From positions 248,001 to 312,000 of the forward strand of contig NZ_JADPKR010000103.1 of NCBI RefSeq assembly GCF_023074055.1: 64,000 bases of DNA, given 5' to 3'. Both the position numbers and the translations under genes were made by a program. The notes under the pieces were generated by a model. That model was not told the origin of the DNA, ran no database searches, and saw only the letters and a program-made list of their open reading frames with translations. Shown one piece after another: positions 25,428-32,634 of this stretch. The number at the start of each line of letters is the position of its first letter. The first letter of the stretch is position 1. The stretch comes from Bradyrhizobium sp. 141 (GTDB lineage: Bacteria > Pseudomonadota > Alphaproteobacteria > Rhizobiales > Xanthobacteraceae).

Positions 25428-26362
25428 GCCGCCCTCCGCAAAACCTTGGGAATGCCGGCCTCGTGCAGATGCCCCGTCAAATGTTTTGCCGGGATATGGC
25501 GGGCGAGAATCTCGCGCGTTTGCATCAGGCGATCGAGGTCGATGCCGGTGGAAAGTCCCATGCGCTCCAGCATGAATACGAGATCCTCGGTGACGATGTT
25601 GCCGCGCGCACCGGGAGCAAAGGGACAGCCTCCGAGGCCGGACACCGCGGCGTCGAAACGCCGAATGTCCGCTTCGAGGCCGGCGACGGCATTGGCAAGG
25701 CCTGCGCCGAGCGTGTCGTGCAGATGCAGCCGCAGAGTCATGTGCGATCCGACCTCGCGCCGCACGGCCGTGACGATCTGCCCGATCGATTTGGGCGTCG
25801 CATAACCGACGGTGTCGGCAAGCCCGATCTCGTCGGCGCGAGCTTCGGCAAAAGCGAGTGCCACACGGCACACGGCCGCTTCACTCACCTCACCTTCCAG
25901 CGAGCAGCCGAAGGAGGTGGAGATCGCGCCCATCAATTGCGGCCGCTGGCCCACTGGCCGGGCGTCGATCGCGGCGCGGACCGCGCGAAATCCTTCGAGC
26001 TGCTCGTCGACCGAGCGGCGCACATTGGCGCGATTGTGCGTCTCGCTCGCCGAGATAACGAAATAGACGGCGTTGACGCCTGCGGCGATGGCGCGCTCGG
26101 CACCCTTCACGTTCGGCACCAGCGCGCCGATGGTCGCCGTCTCGTGAGTGAGCGCATGCGCCATCACCGCGTCGACGTCGGCGAATTGCGGCACGACCTT
26201 TGGCGGCACGAACGATCCGGCATCGATCTCGCGCACGCCCGCAGCGGCGATCGTGTCGATCAGCGCGCATTTGGCTTCAGTCGGAACGAAGATGTCCAGG
26301 TTCTGGAGACCATCGCGGGGGGCAACCTCGCAAATGTGGACATCGGGCGCGTGCGCCATCAT
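25424..26362 (-). CDS. HMG-CoA lyase family enzyme (hydroxymethylglutaryl-CoA lyase-like), 312 aa
   Basis: TIM-barrel metal-dependent lyase that cleaves a tertiary hydroxyacyl-CoA by retro-Claisen/aldol chemistry. ATG 26362 follows GGGAGAAAG. Motifs: CEVAPRDGLQN (Arg/Asp), DAGSFVPPKVVPQ, SASETHNRANV, the metal ligands LRLHLHDTLG, and the signature GLGGCPFAPGARGNIVTED with the catalytic Cys; the usual Ser/Thr before GN is Arg here. It is the first gene of the operon, 88 bases from the divergent GntR gene. The true substrate may differ from HMG-CoA. Confidence 0.93.
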   Translation of the reverse strand: MMAHAPDVHICEVAPRDGLQNLDIFVPTEAKCALIDTIAAAGVREIDAGSFVPPKVVPQFADVDAVMAHALTHETATIGALVPNVKGAERAIAAGVNAVYFVISASETHNRANVRRSVDEQLEGFRAVRAAIDARPVGQRPQLMGAISTSFGCSLEGEVSEAAVCRVALAFAEARADEIGLADTVGYATPKSIGQIVTAVRREVGSHMTLRLHLHDTLGAGLANAVAGLEADIRRFDAAVSGLGGCPFAPGARGNIVTEDLVFMLERMGLSTGIDLDRLMQTREILARHIPAKHLTGHLHEAGIPKVLRRAA

Positions 26363-26378
26363 GCTTTCTCCCTGGTCG

Positions 26379-26418
26379 ATTGTATATTGTTGCGTAAAAG
26401 AACAATCCATGGGACAAT
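26379..26418. promoter_or_regulatory. Probable operator: clustered ATTGT/ACAAT half-sites
   Basis: Between the divergent lyase and GntR genes, ATTGT occurs at 26379 and 26386 and ACAAT at 26402 and 26414. The inner pair forms ATTGTT-N9-AACAAT (26386-26406). A symmetrical cluster in this position fits a GntR-family operator. It also covers the upstream candidate start codon of the regulator (26409). Confidence 0.55.
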
Positions 26419-26450
26419 CTGTCAAGCCCCAAAAATTTGCGTGCACTGCA

Positions 26451-27359
26451 ATGAGCGCTTCCGACAGTTCCCGACAACGCAGCGACAAGAACGGTTCCGA
26501 ACGCGCCGAACACCTTGCCGGACTGATCATGGCGCTCGCCCGGCGCGAAGGCATGAAAGCCGGAGACCGCCTGATCGAACAAAGGCTTGCGGATGCGCTG
26601 GACCTTTCACGCGCGCCGATCCGGCTCGGCCTGAAGGCGCTGGAAGCAGCGGGGCTGGCGCGCGGCGAGCCGCATCGCGGCTTTGTGCTGGCAAAGAATC
26701 CCACCAGCGGCGCCGCCCAACCGGCGCTCGCGGCGGTCAGGCGCAACGAGCAGGTTTATGCGAGCATCGCAGGCGACGTGCTCGCGAGCCGGCTGCCGGC
26801 CGACGTCACCGAGGCGGAGCTGATGCGCCGCTATGACGTCGCTCGGGCCGAGCTACAGCGGCTGCTGGACCGGATCGCGGCCGAGGGCTGGATCGCGCGC
26901 CTGCCGGGCTATGGCTGGCGCTTTGCGGAGACGGTCTCGAGCCCCGAAGCTCAAGCGCAGGCCAAGGCGTTTCGTGCGGTGATCGAGCCGGCGGCAATCG
27001 CGCAGCCCGGCTTTGCGCTGCCGCAGGAGGTGATCGTACGCCTGCGCGAGCGCCAACAGCGCGTCTTCGAAGGCGAGCTCGAAAAGATGACGATCGGCGA
27101 GATCTTTCACTCCGGCTGCGAATTCCATGAAGACATCATCCGCGGCGCCGGCAATCCGTTCTTTCTCGAAGCGCTCAGGCGGGTGAATTCGATCAGACGC
27201 CTGTTCGCCTATCGCAGCTTCGCCGACCGTGACGGCATGCGGCGGCACGTGCGCGAACATTTGCGCCTGCTCGACGTCCTGGAGACGCGGCGTTACACTG
27301 AGGCGGCGGAACTGATGGCCAAGCACCTGCAGCGCCCGCTGGTGGCGGGCTTGTCCTGA
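26451..27359 (+). CDS. GntR family regulator with FCD domain and two winged-helix segments, 302 aa
   Basis: Likely repressor of the adjacent catabolic operon. Residues about 18-82 form a winged HTH (LIEQRLADALDLSRAPIRLGLKAL, then GEPHRGFVL). A second HTH-like unit follows at about 100-165 (VLASRLPADVTEAELMRRYDVARAELQRLLDRI, then RLPGYGWRF). The C-terminal all-helical FCD-type effector domain contains EFHEDIIRGAGNPFFLEALRRVN and HVREHLRLLDVL. ATG 26451 is chosen because ATG 26409 lies inside the operator-like cluster; 26409 would add 14 residues. Confidence 0.88.
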   Translation: MSASDSSRQRSDKNGSERAEHLAGLIMALARREGMKAGDRLIEQRLADALDLSRAPIRLGLKALEAAGLARGEPHRGFVLAKNPTSGAAQPALAAVRRNEQVYASIAGDVLASRLPADVTEAELMRRYDVARAELQRLLDRIAAEGWIARLPGYGWRFAETVSSPEAQAQAKAFRAVIEPAAIAQPGFALPQEVIVRLRERQQRVFEGELEKMTIGEIFHSGCEFHEDIIRGAGNPFFLEALRRVNSIRRLFAYRSFADRDGMRRHVREHLRLLDVLETRRYTEAAELMAKHLQRPLVAGLS

Positions 27360-27593
27360 TGCTCGCGGCCTGCGAAGGCGCGCGGTAGCGCGGCTCAGGA
27401 AACAAGCTTGCTGCTCTAGGGGCGTGGTCGTGCTTGCTGCCGATCGCAGCGACAATCGCACTGGATCGCCGTCGGCCGCGCCTGTTGCGACTTCACTCGC
27501 TCGGCGAACCGCGTCCCGATATCGTGATGCGTTTCGGATCGGCCCGAACCTGCCGAAATCGCTGCGGCGTCCGCCGGAGCTGGTGCTGCGATC

Positions 27594-28211
27594 CTAACGC
27601 CGAAGGCCGCCCAAGGCCGGCGACTCGCCGGGCAGCATGTTCGATCTGATATCGCTGTCCATGCGGGCGGAATCCTGCTGGATCACACTGGCCCCGAACG
27701 ACAGGCTGAGGTTGGAGGTCGGCTTGAACTCGACGCCCGCAAATGCGCTGTAGCCGGGTGCCGTACTTGATGTCAGCGGCGCAACCGAGCTGCCGATGCC
27801 ATTGCCGTATTTCAACGTGTCGAAACCGGCAAAGAACGTCACGGGCAAGCCGCCCGCGGTCTTGGTAGCGTAGCCGAACTGGGTGCTGTCATACGACAGC
27901 GCGCTGAAATTGCCGGCAAGTCCGGTCTGACTGAGTCCGGGCTGACTGAGCCCGCTCCAATTGAGATTGCCGCGCTGGCTGCCGACGAAAAAGCCCTTCG
28001 CAAAATTGGCACGCCCGCTCGCGTCGCCGGCATTGAAGCCCGAAAAATTGCCGTAAGGTTCGGAGCTCTGGCCATCGCTGCCGCCAAAGCCAAACGGTCC
28101 ACCCGGAATGAAATACCGCAGCGGTGCAACTTGCGCATCAACGGACGTTCCGCCGAGGCAAAGCACGACGAAGAGAGCTGCAAGACGGCATGAAGCTGCG
28201 CGGCGCGACAT
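27594..28211 (-). CDS. Exported hypothetical protein, possible outer-membrane type, 205 aa
   Basis: Signal peptide (MSRRAASCRLAALFVVLCLG...SVDAQ). The mature part is Gly/Ser/Phe-rich and ends in alternating strands (PGYSAFAGVEFKPTSNLSLSFGASVIQQD) like outer-membrane beta-barrel repeats, but it is too short for a normal porin. A small repeat LSQPGLSQTGL lies mid-protein. I do not recognise the family. It stands alone on the minus strand between the GntR gene and the VOC gene. Confidence 0.75.
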   Translation of the reverse strand: MSRRAASCRLAALFVVLCLGGTSVDAQVAPLRYFIPGGPFGFGGSDGQSSEPYGNFSGFNAGDASGRANFAKGFFVGSQRGNLNWSGLSQPGLSQTGLAGNFSALSYDSTQFGYATKTAGGLPVTFFAGFDTLKYGNGIGSSVAPLTSSTAPGYSAFAGVEFKPTSNLSLSFGASVIQQDSARMDSDIRSNMLPGESPALGGLRR

Positions 28212-28290
28212 TCAGGTGACCTTCGAAAACCTTGTAAATTATACCCTTCGGCGATGAGGAATGCCAGCGAGGCCGCGCGCCGGCATGGTC

Positions 28291-28677
28291 TCACCCGGGT
28301 TCCGAGATCCCCATGCCGAATGTGAGCTGATTGCCGTCGGCATCGACGATATCGAAATCGCGCATGCCGTAATCACGGTCCTCCGGCTGGTTGATGGGCC
28401 TGGCGCCGCGTCCCGTCACCTCGGCATAGCTCCGGTCGACGTCTGTTACGAAAATGCAGAGACCGCCTTGTCCAGGCAATCGTTTCGTAGCGGCCGCCGC
28501 GAGCAGATGCAGAGCGACCTCGTCGCGGCAGAGGCAAGCATAGGACGGGGGGGCGCCGTATTCGAAGGTGACCTCGAACCCGAGAACGTCGCGATAATAG
28601 GCGAGGCTCGTCGCGATGTCGGAGACGACGAAGACGGTCGCGGAGCCAGCCATCCTGGGATGTTCGTCGGTCATCAT
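28291..28677 (-). CDS. VOC family protein (glyoxalase-like), single domain, 128 aa
   Basis: Single VOC domain: SATVFVVSDIATSLAYYRDVLGFEVTFEYG in segments, YACLCRDEVALHLLAA, CIFVTDVDRSYAEVTGRGARPINQPEDRDYGMRDFDIVDADGNQLTFG. The DPDGN-type end (DADGNQLTFG) is standard. ATG 28677 (MMTDEHPRM) follows AGAGGA; the open frame extends further upstream without domain sequence. Function may be glyoxalase, dioxygenase or antibiotic-binding; not decidable. Confidence 0.85.
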   Translation of the reverse strand: MMTDEHPRMAGSATVFVVSDIATSLAYYRDVLGFEVTFEYGAPPSYACLCRDEVALHLLAAAATKRLPGQGGLCIFVTDVDRSYAEVTGRGARPINQPEDRDYGMRDFDIVDADGNQLTFGMGISEPG

Positions 28678-28810
28678 CTGTCCTCTCCGTCGCGAGCAAT
28701 CTCCCGCGCGCAGTCTAGCATGCGCGCCCGAGGTCTTGCACGGATCGCGCCGCAACGTAAGCTGGTCGTCGCGCAAAGCGGCGCAAGTCCGCCGAAATGG
28801 GGAGAATGCC

Positions 28811-28846
28811 ATGAGATATCTTGGTCTGACGCTGGCGGCGAAGTAG
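28811..28846 (+). CDS. Possible 11-codon leader peptide or gene remnant
   Basis: ATG 28811 is preceded by GGGGAGAATGCC, a good Shine-Dalgarno, and the frame MRYLGLTLAAK ends after 11 codons. It looks like the first half of a signal peptide whose gene has been lost, or a short leader for the nucleotidyltransferase that starts 16 bases later. Weakly supported. Confidence 0.3.
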   Translation: MRYLGLTLAAK

Positions 28847-28862
28847 CCGAGCCGCACCGCCG

Positions 28863-29690
28863 ATGTCGCACGATCCCCTGCTCACGCACCTGACATCCGC
28901 TTTCCGCGAGGTGCCGGGCCTCGCGGCCATCGTGCTCGGCGGCTCGCGTGCGCGAGGCAGCGCGCATCTTACCTCCGACCATGATATCGGGCTCTACTTC
29001 GCCGCAGCGAGCCCGATCGACACCGAGCGGTTGCTGGCGGCCGCGAAGGAGATCGCCGACGATCCCGCCGCCACGACCGTGACGCCGGTCGGCGAATGGG
29101 GACCATGGATCGTCGGCGGCGCGTGGCTGTCGGTGGAAGGCCGCAAGGTCGATCTGCTCTATCGCAACGCCGATGCGGTCGAAGCCGTGATGAAGTCCTG
29201 CCATGCCGGCCTCGTCACCATGACCTACCAACCCGGCCATCCGCATGGCTTCTGTTCGGCAATCTGGATGGGCGAGATCGCGTATTGTCAGCCTCTGCAC
29301 GATCCGCAGGGCCTGATCGCCCGGCTGAAATCGATCGCCCTGCCCTATCCTCGCCCGTTGCGCGAAGCCCTGATCCAACGCTTCCGGTGGGAAATCCTGT
29401 TTGGCATCGGGAACGCCGAGCTCGCCATTGCGCGGGGTGATCGAACCCACGTCGCCGGATGTCTCTACAGATCGCTCGCCTGCATCGCGCAGGTGCTGTT
29501 CGCGCTCAACGAGCGCTATCTCATCAACGAAAAGGGCGCGCTCCAGGAGGCTGCCCGTCTGCCGCTGACGATTCCACATCTGACGGAACGGACTGACGAT
29601 GTCTGGCGGCTGATCGACGACGGCGCCCTTGCGTCCGCCTGTGAAGTCTTGCGCAAGATCGACCAGCAGTTGAAGGTGCTGTCCCAATGA
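28863..29690 (+). CDS. Nucleotidyltransferase-domain protein with helical C-terminal domain, 275 aa
   Basis: N-terminal Pol-beta-like nucleotidyltransferase core: AIVLGGSRARGSAHLTSDHDIGLYF gives the GS-x(n)-DxD signature (residues 21-46), with a third acidic position in RKVDLLYRN. The C-terminal half is helical (RFRWEILFGIGNAELAIARGD, CLYRSLACIAQVLFALNERY), reminiscent of HEPN/KNTase-C substrate-binding domains. Aminoglycoside-type nucleotidyltransferases share this plan, but a standalone housekeeping NTase is equally possible. Three bases separate it from the next gene. Confidence 0.85.
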   Translation: MSHDPLLTHLTSAFREVPGLAAIVLGGSRARGSAHLTSDHDIGLYFAAASPIDTERLLAAAKEIADDPAATTVTPVGEWGPWIVGGAWLSVEGRKVDLLYRNADAVEAVMKSCHAGLVTMTYQPGHPHGFCSAIWMGEIAYCQPLHDPQGLIARLKSIALPYPRPLREALIQRFRWEILFGIGNAELAIARGDRTHVAGCLYRSLACIAQVLFALNERYLINEKGALQEAARLPLTIPHLTERTDDVWRLIDDGALASACEVLRKIDQQLKVLSQ

Positions 29691-29693
29691 AGC

Positions 29694-30479
29694 ATGGAGA
29701 ACTCGGTGACATCTGACGGTCCGGTCGCATACGAACGCGTCGACAACATCGCCCGCATCACGCTGCGCCGCCCGCCCGTCAATGCGCTGAGCCTCGAGAT
29801 GATTCGCGCCGTGGTCGCGGCGTTCCGCCGCGCGGCCGACGATCCGGATGCCCGCGTGGTGGTGCTGGCCAGTGCGATCCCTAAGCGCTTTTCGGCGGGC
29901 CTCGATCTCGACATCCTGCTCGGCAGATCCGGCGCCGAGATCCGAGAATTCCTTCAGGCGCTCTATATCGACCTCTACGATGCTCAGTACGGGTTGGGAA
30001 AACCGTCAATCGCCGCGGTCGGTGGCGCGACGCGGGGCGGCGGCATGACCATGGCAGTGTCCTGCGACGTCGTGCTGGCAGCCGAGAGCGCGACGTTCGG
30101 CTATCCCGAGATCGACGTCGGCGTCATTCCGGCGATTCACTACGCGCACCTGCCGCGCATCGTCGGACGCCATCGTGCCTTCGAGCTGCTGTTCACCGGC
30201 CGGGTCTTCAGCGCCGTGGAAGCGCGCGAGCTTGGCGTCATCAACCGCGTCGTCGGTGATGCCGAACTCGAGGCGGAGGTGCTGAAGCTTGCGGCGCAAT
30301 TCTCCGCCAAATCGGCCGCGGTGCTGCGGATGGGCCGCGCCGCCTTCATGCGCCAGATCGATCTCGACTATCGACGCAGCATTGCAAGCGCCGTGGACGA
30401 TTTCTGCAACGTCGCGACGTCGGATGAGGCGCAGGAGGGCTTGCGGGCGTTCGTGGAGAAGCGGCCGCCGAAATGGTGA
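29694..30479 (+). CDS. Enoyl-CoA hydratase/isomerase family protein, 261 aa
   Basis: Crotonase-fold protein: ITLRRPPVNALSLEMI, oxyanion hole RFSAGLDLDILLG and GATRGGGMTMAVSCDVVLAAESATFGYPEIDVGVIPAIHYAHLPRIVG in segments, then FTGRVFSAVEARELGVINRVV. The GVIPA-type segment carries no obvious second catalytic Glu, so it may be an isomerase or a non-hydratase member. It directly follows the nucleotidyltransferase gene, perhaps cotranscribed by read-through. Confidence 0.9.
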   Translation: MENSVTSDGPVAYERVDNIARITLRRPPVNALSLEMIRAVVAAFRRAADDPDARVVVLASAIPKRFSAGLDLDILLGRSGAEIREFLQALYIDLYDAQYGLGKPSIAAVGGATRGGGMTMAVSCDVVLAAESATFGYPEIDVGVIPAIHYAHLPRIVGRHRAFELLFTGRVFSAVEARELGVINRVVGDAELEAEVLKLAAQFSAKSAAVLRMGRAAFMRQIDLDYRRSIASAVDDFCNVATSDEAQEGLRAFVEKRPPKW

Positions 30480-30491
30480 GGACGGCAGCGT

Positions 30492-31127
30492 TCAGGCGGT
30501 TCTGTCAAGAGTAGACGATGTATCGGCCGGTGGATATTTCGTCACCGGCACCATGAACGATTTCGTGCCGACCTGATAGATGACCTTGCCGTTCTGTCCG
30601 TCATCGGTCGCGATCTGCGCCTGCCCGAACATGATGACGTTCTTGTAGACGGTGCCGGTGCCCTGGCGGGTGACGCCGTCGGTGGTGACGCTGACCTGCG
30701 CTTCCTTGCCGTTGACGGCAAGCACCTTGAAGCTGGCGCTCTTGCCGTTGTCGCTGGAATAGCCGCCCCAGCTTCCCATGAGACGGCTGTCGGAAGCCGG
30801 CGGCGCCTGCTTCTCGAGATTTGCGGTCTGCTTGCCAGCGCCGCCCGCCGAGAACAGCAGCACCATGCTCTTGCCGTCCTTGGTGCCGACCGTGACCCCG
30901 CCGAAGGTGATCAGCGCGCCGCTGACCTCGGCAAAGCCCCGCTCGGTCTGCCCGTTATGGGTGTATTCGACCTGCGCCCGGGCACCGCGGATGTTGACGA
31001 CCTTGAAGCTGACGGGCTGGTTGTTGCCCACCCAATTGCCCTTCCATTCACCGACGAGCCTGCTCTGGTGAAACACCCGCTCGTTGGCGGGCGAAATCTG
31101 GCTGGTGCTGGACGTGACGATGGCCAT
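30492..31127 (-). CDS. Hypothetical protein with an internal tandem duplication, 211 aa
   Basis: Two similar units of about 75 residues: LVGEWKGNWVGNNQPVSFKV...GVTVGTKDGKSMVLLFSAGG and LMGSWGGYSSDNGKSASFKV...QAQIATDDGQNGKVIYQVG. Each unit is beta-rich with Trp/Gly at its start, like small beta-barrels of the calycin kind. No signal peptide is visible. The two halves are joined by a linker KQTANLEKQAPPASD. Unrecognised; possibly a binding protein. Confidence 0.78.
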   Translation of the reverse strand: MAIVTSSTSQISPANERVFHQSRLVGEWKGNWVGNNQPVSFKVVNIRGARAQVEYTHNGQTERGFAEVSGALITFGGVTVGTKDGKSMVLLFSAGGAGKQTANLEKQAPPASDSRLMGSWGGYSSDNGKSASFKVLAVNGKEAQVSVTTDGVTRQGTGTVYKNVIMFGQAQIATDDGQNGKVIYQVGTKSFMVPVTKYPPADTSSTLDRTA

Positions 31128-31304
31128 TGGATTGCTCGGTGGACGGGTTCGATGAACCCGCTCTCGTTCGCGCGCCCGACAGCAAAGTCAAACAGCGGTC
31201 GGAAACGAACTGAAACACCGGATTAGGGCCATGTGCCGGTTAACGAGCGGTTAAATTCAACCGCCGGACGAGATGAGGCGAAAGGTCCCAACGGGGGTGC
31301 GCTA

Positions 31305-32168
31305 TCAGCGTCCCCAGCGGTCCGACCAGATCTTCTCGCCGATCAGGCAATTGACGCGCGGCTCCTTGTCCGCAACGCGCATCGTGGGGCGCTCCGGCGT
31401 GCGGCCGGCGACCTCCATCAGCAGCTTGGTGCGGATCGCTTCCTTGAACTTGTCGCGGTCCTTGATCGTGATGACGAAGGAGCCGGGTCCGCCGATGACG
31501 CAGTCTTCGTAGTAGAAATCGAGATTGTCGATATCCATGGTGGAATAGGACGGCTCCTTGACCATGATCGGCAGGCCGTTGATGACGACGCCCTTCTCCA
31601 GCGCGGCGTCTCGCGCCACCGTGACGGGGCCGCCATTGTTGTTGGGGCCGTCGCCGGAAATGTCGATCACGCGGCGCAAGCCCCGATAGGGATCCTCGTC
31701 AAACAGCGGCATCGCGAAAGTGATCGCGCCGGAGATCGAGGTGCGCGAGGCGCGCCGGATCGGCGTCTTCATGATCTCGGCGGCGACCGCATCCGCCGTC
31801 TCCGGGCCGTCGACCAGCCGCCAGGGAATGATGATCTTCTGGTCGCTCGAGGCGGCCCACTCGAAATAGGTCACCGCGATCCGGCCGTTCGGACCGAGCT
31901 TCAGAGCCTGGAGGAACTCCTTCGACTGGATCGCCTGCGCATAGCCCTCGCGCTGGATCGCGAGCTCGTCCATGTCCATGGAGTAGGACACGTCGACCGC
32001 AAGGATCAGCTCGACGTCGACCGTCTGCGCGTCTCTGTCGCCCGCAAGCCGCTGCGGCTGATGTTTGGGCGGTTCGAATTTTGGCCCTGGTGCCGCGACG
32101 CCCGCGACGTCCCCTCCGGCAAACATGCCGGCAACCAACACAGCCCCGATCGAGAACAGCAAGCGCAT
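31305..32168 (-). CDS. DUF1194 domain-containing protein (exported vWA-type), 287 aa
   Basis: A signal peptide (MRLLFSIGAVLVAGMFAGG) precedes a von Willebrand A-like domain with the metal-ion-dependent adhesion motif DVSYSMD (D-x-S-x-S) at about residue 58, SISGAITFAMPLF and VIDISGDGPNNNGG. DUF1194 proteins are alphaproteobacterial and of unknown role, probably periplasmic. It is divergent from, and 300 bases from, the fluoride riboswitch. Confidence 0.9.
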   Translation of the reverse strand: MRLLFSIGAVLVAGMFAGGDVAGVAAPGPKFEPPKHQPQRLAGDRDAQTVDVELILAVDVSYSMDMDELAIQREGYAQAIQSKEFLQALKLGPNGRIAVTYFEWAASSDQKIIIPWRLVDGPETADAVAAEIMKTPIRRASRTSISGAITFAMPLFDEDPYRGLRRVIDISGDGPNNNGGPVTVARDAALEKGVVINGLPIMVKEPSYSTMDIDNLDFYYEDCVIGGPGSFVITIKDRDKFKEAIRTKLLMEVAGRTPERPTMRVADKEPRVNCLIGEKIWSDRWGR

Positions 32169-32464
32169 CGCAGCCTCCCGTCGTATGACGTGATGGTGAC
32201 ATGCAATCGCCTTGCCGCAAAGCGCGAAGATCGATTGCGCTTCACATTCAAGTTAAGGAGCTGCGAGCTAAAGATCTGTGAGTGAAGGATTGCGAGCCAG
32301 GGATCTGCGCGCCTTGCGCAAAGCTGCCGCCGTGTTGCCACGCTCGCGCCGCTGGACACGCCCGGTCGCTCGCATCATCGGGCTCATGATGCGCGAAGCC
32401 GGACGACGAGCCGCGGGACAGAACTCCCCGCCCACTTGTCCGAAGCGATTTCCGTGCTAGGTTG
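32169..32464. other. Gap upstream of the fluoride riboswitch, no gene seen
   Basis: Nothing protein-like is visible in any frame. It must hold the divergent promoters of the DUF1194 gene and the fluoride operon, but no convincing -35/-10 pair stands out. Confidence 0.5.
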
Positions 32465-32541
32465 GCCGCACAGATGGGGATGGAGTCCCCCGATAACCGC
32501 CCGACGGTCGATGACCGTGTGGGCTGATGACTCCTGCTTGA
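32465..32541 (+). promoter_or_regulatory. Fluoride riboswitch aptamer (crcB motif)
   Basis: Matches the crcB-motif core: GGGGATGGAGTCCCCC, then GATAACCGCC, a variable hairpin (ACGGTCGATGACCGT) and GGGCTGATGACTCCTGC. GGAGTC (32482-32487) can pair with GACTCC (32529-32534), as the equivalent positions do in known fluoride aptamers. It is followed at once by a terminator and an operon with two CrcB/Fluc genes, which fits the known ON-switch role. Confidence 0.95.
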
Positions 32542-32570
32542 GGAGGGGCAATCTTTGAGCCTCTGCCTTC

Positions 32571-32609
32571 GGCGGGAGCATGGACAAACCCGCCAATGGC
32601 GGGTTTTTT
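32571..32609 (+). terminator. Riboswitch expression platform: intrinsic terminator with a competing arm
   Basis: CCCGCC (32589-32594), loop AAT and GGCGGG (32598-32603) form the hairpin followed by six T (32604-32609). An identical GGCGGG at 32571-32576 could pair instead with CCCGCC and act as an antiterminator arm. The terminator lies upstream of the MFS coding start chosen here. Confidence 0.88.
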
Positions 32610-32634
32610 GTTGTCTGGTGACAAAGGCGAAGGC

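Noticed and set aside
32596..32634. ATG 32596 as the MFS start
   Set aside because: It lies in the loop and stem of the riboswitch terminator; GTG 32635 with the transmembrane start soon after is more plausible.
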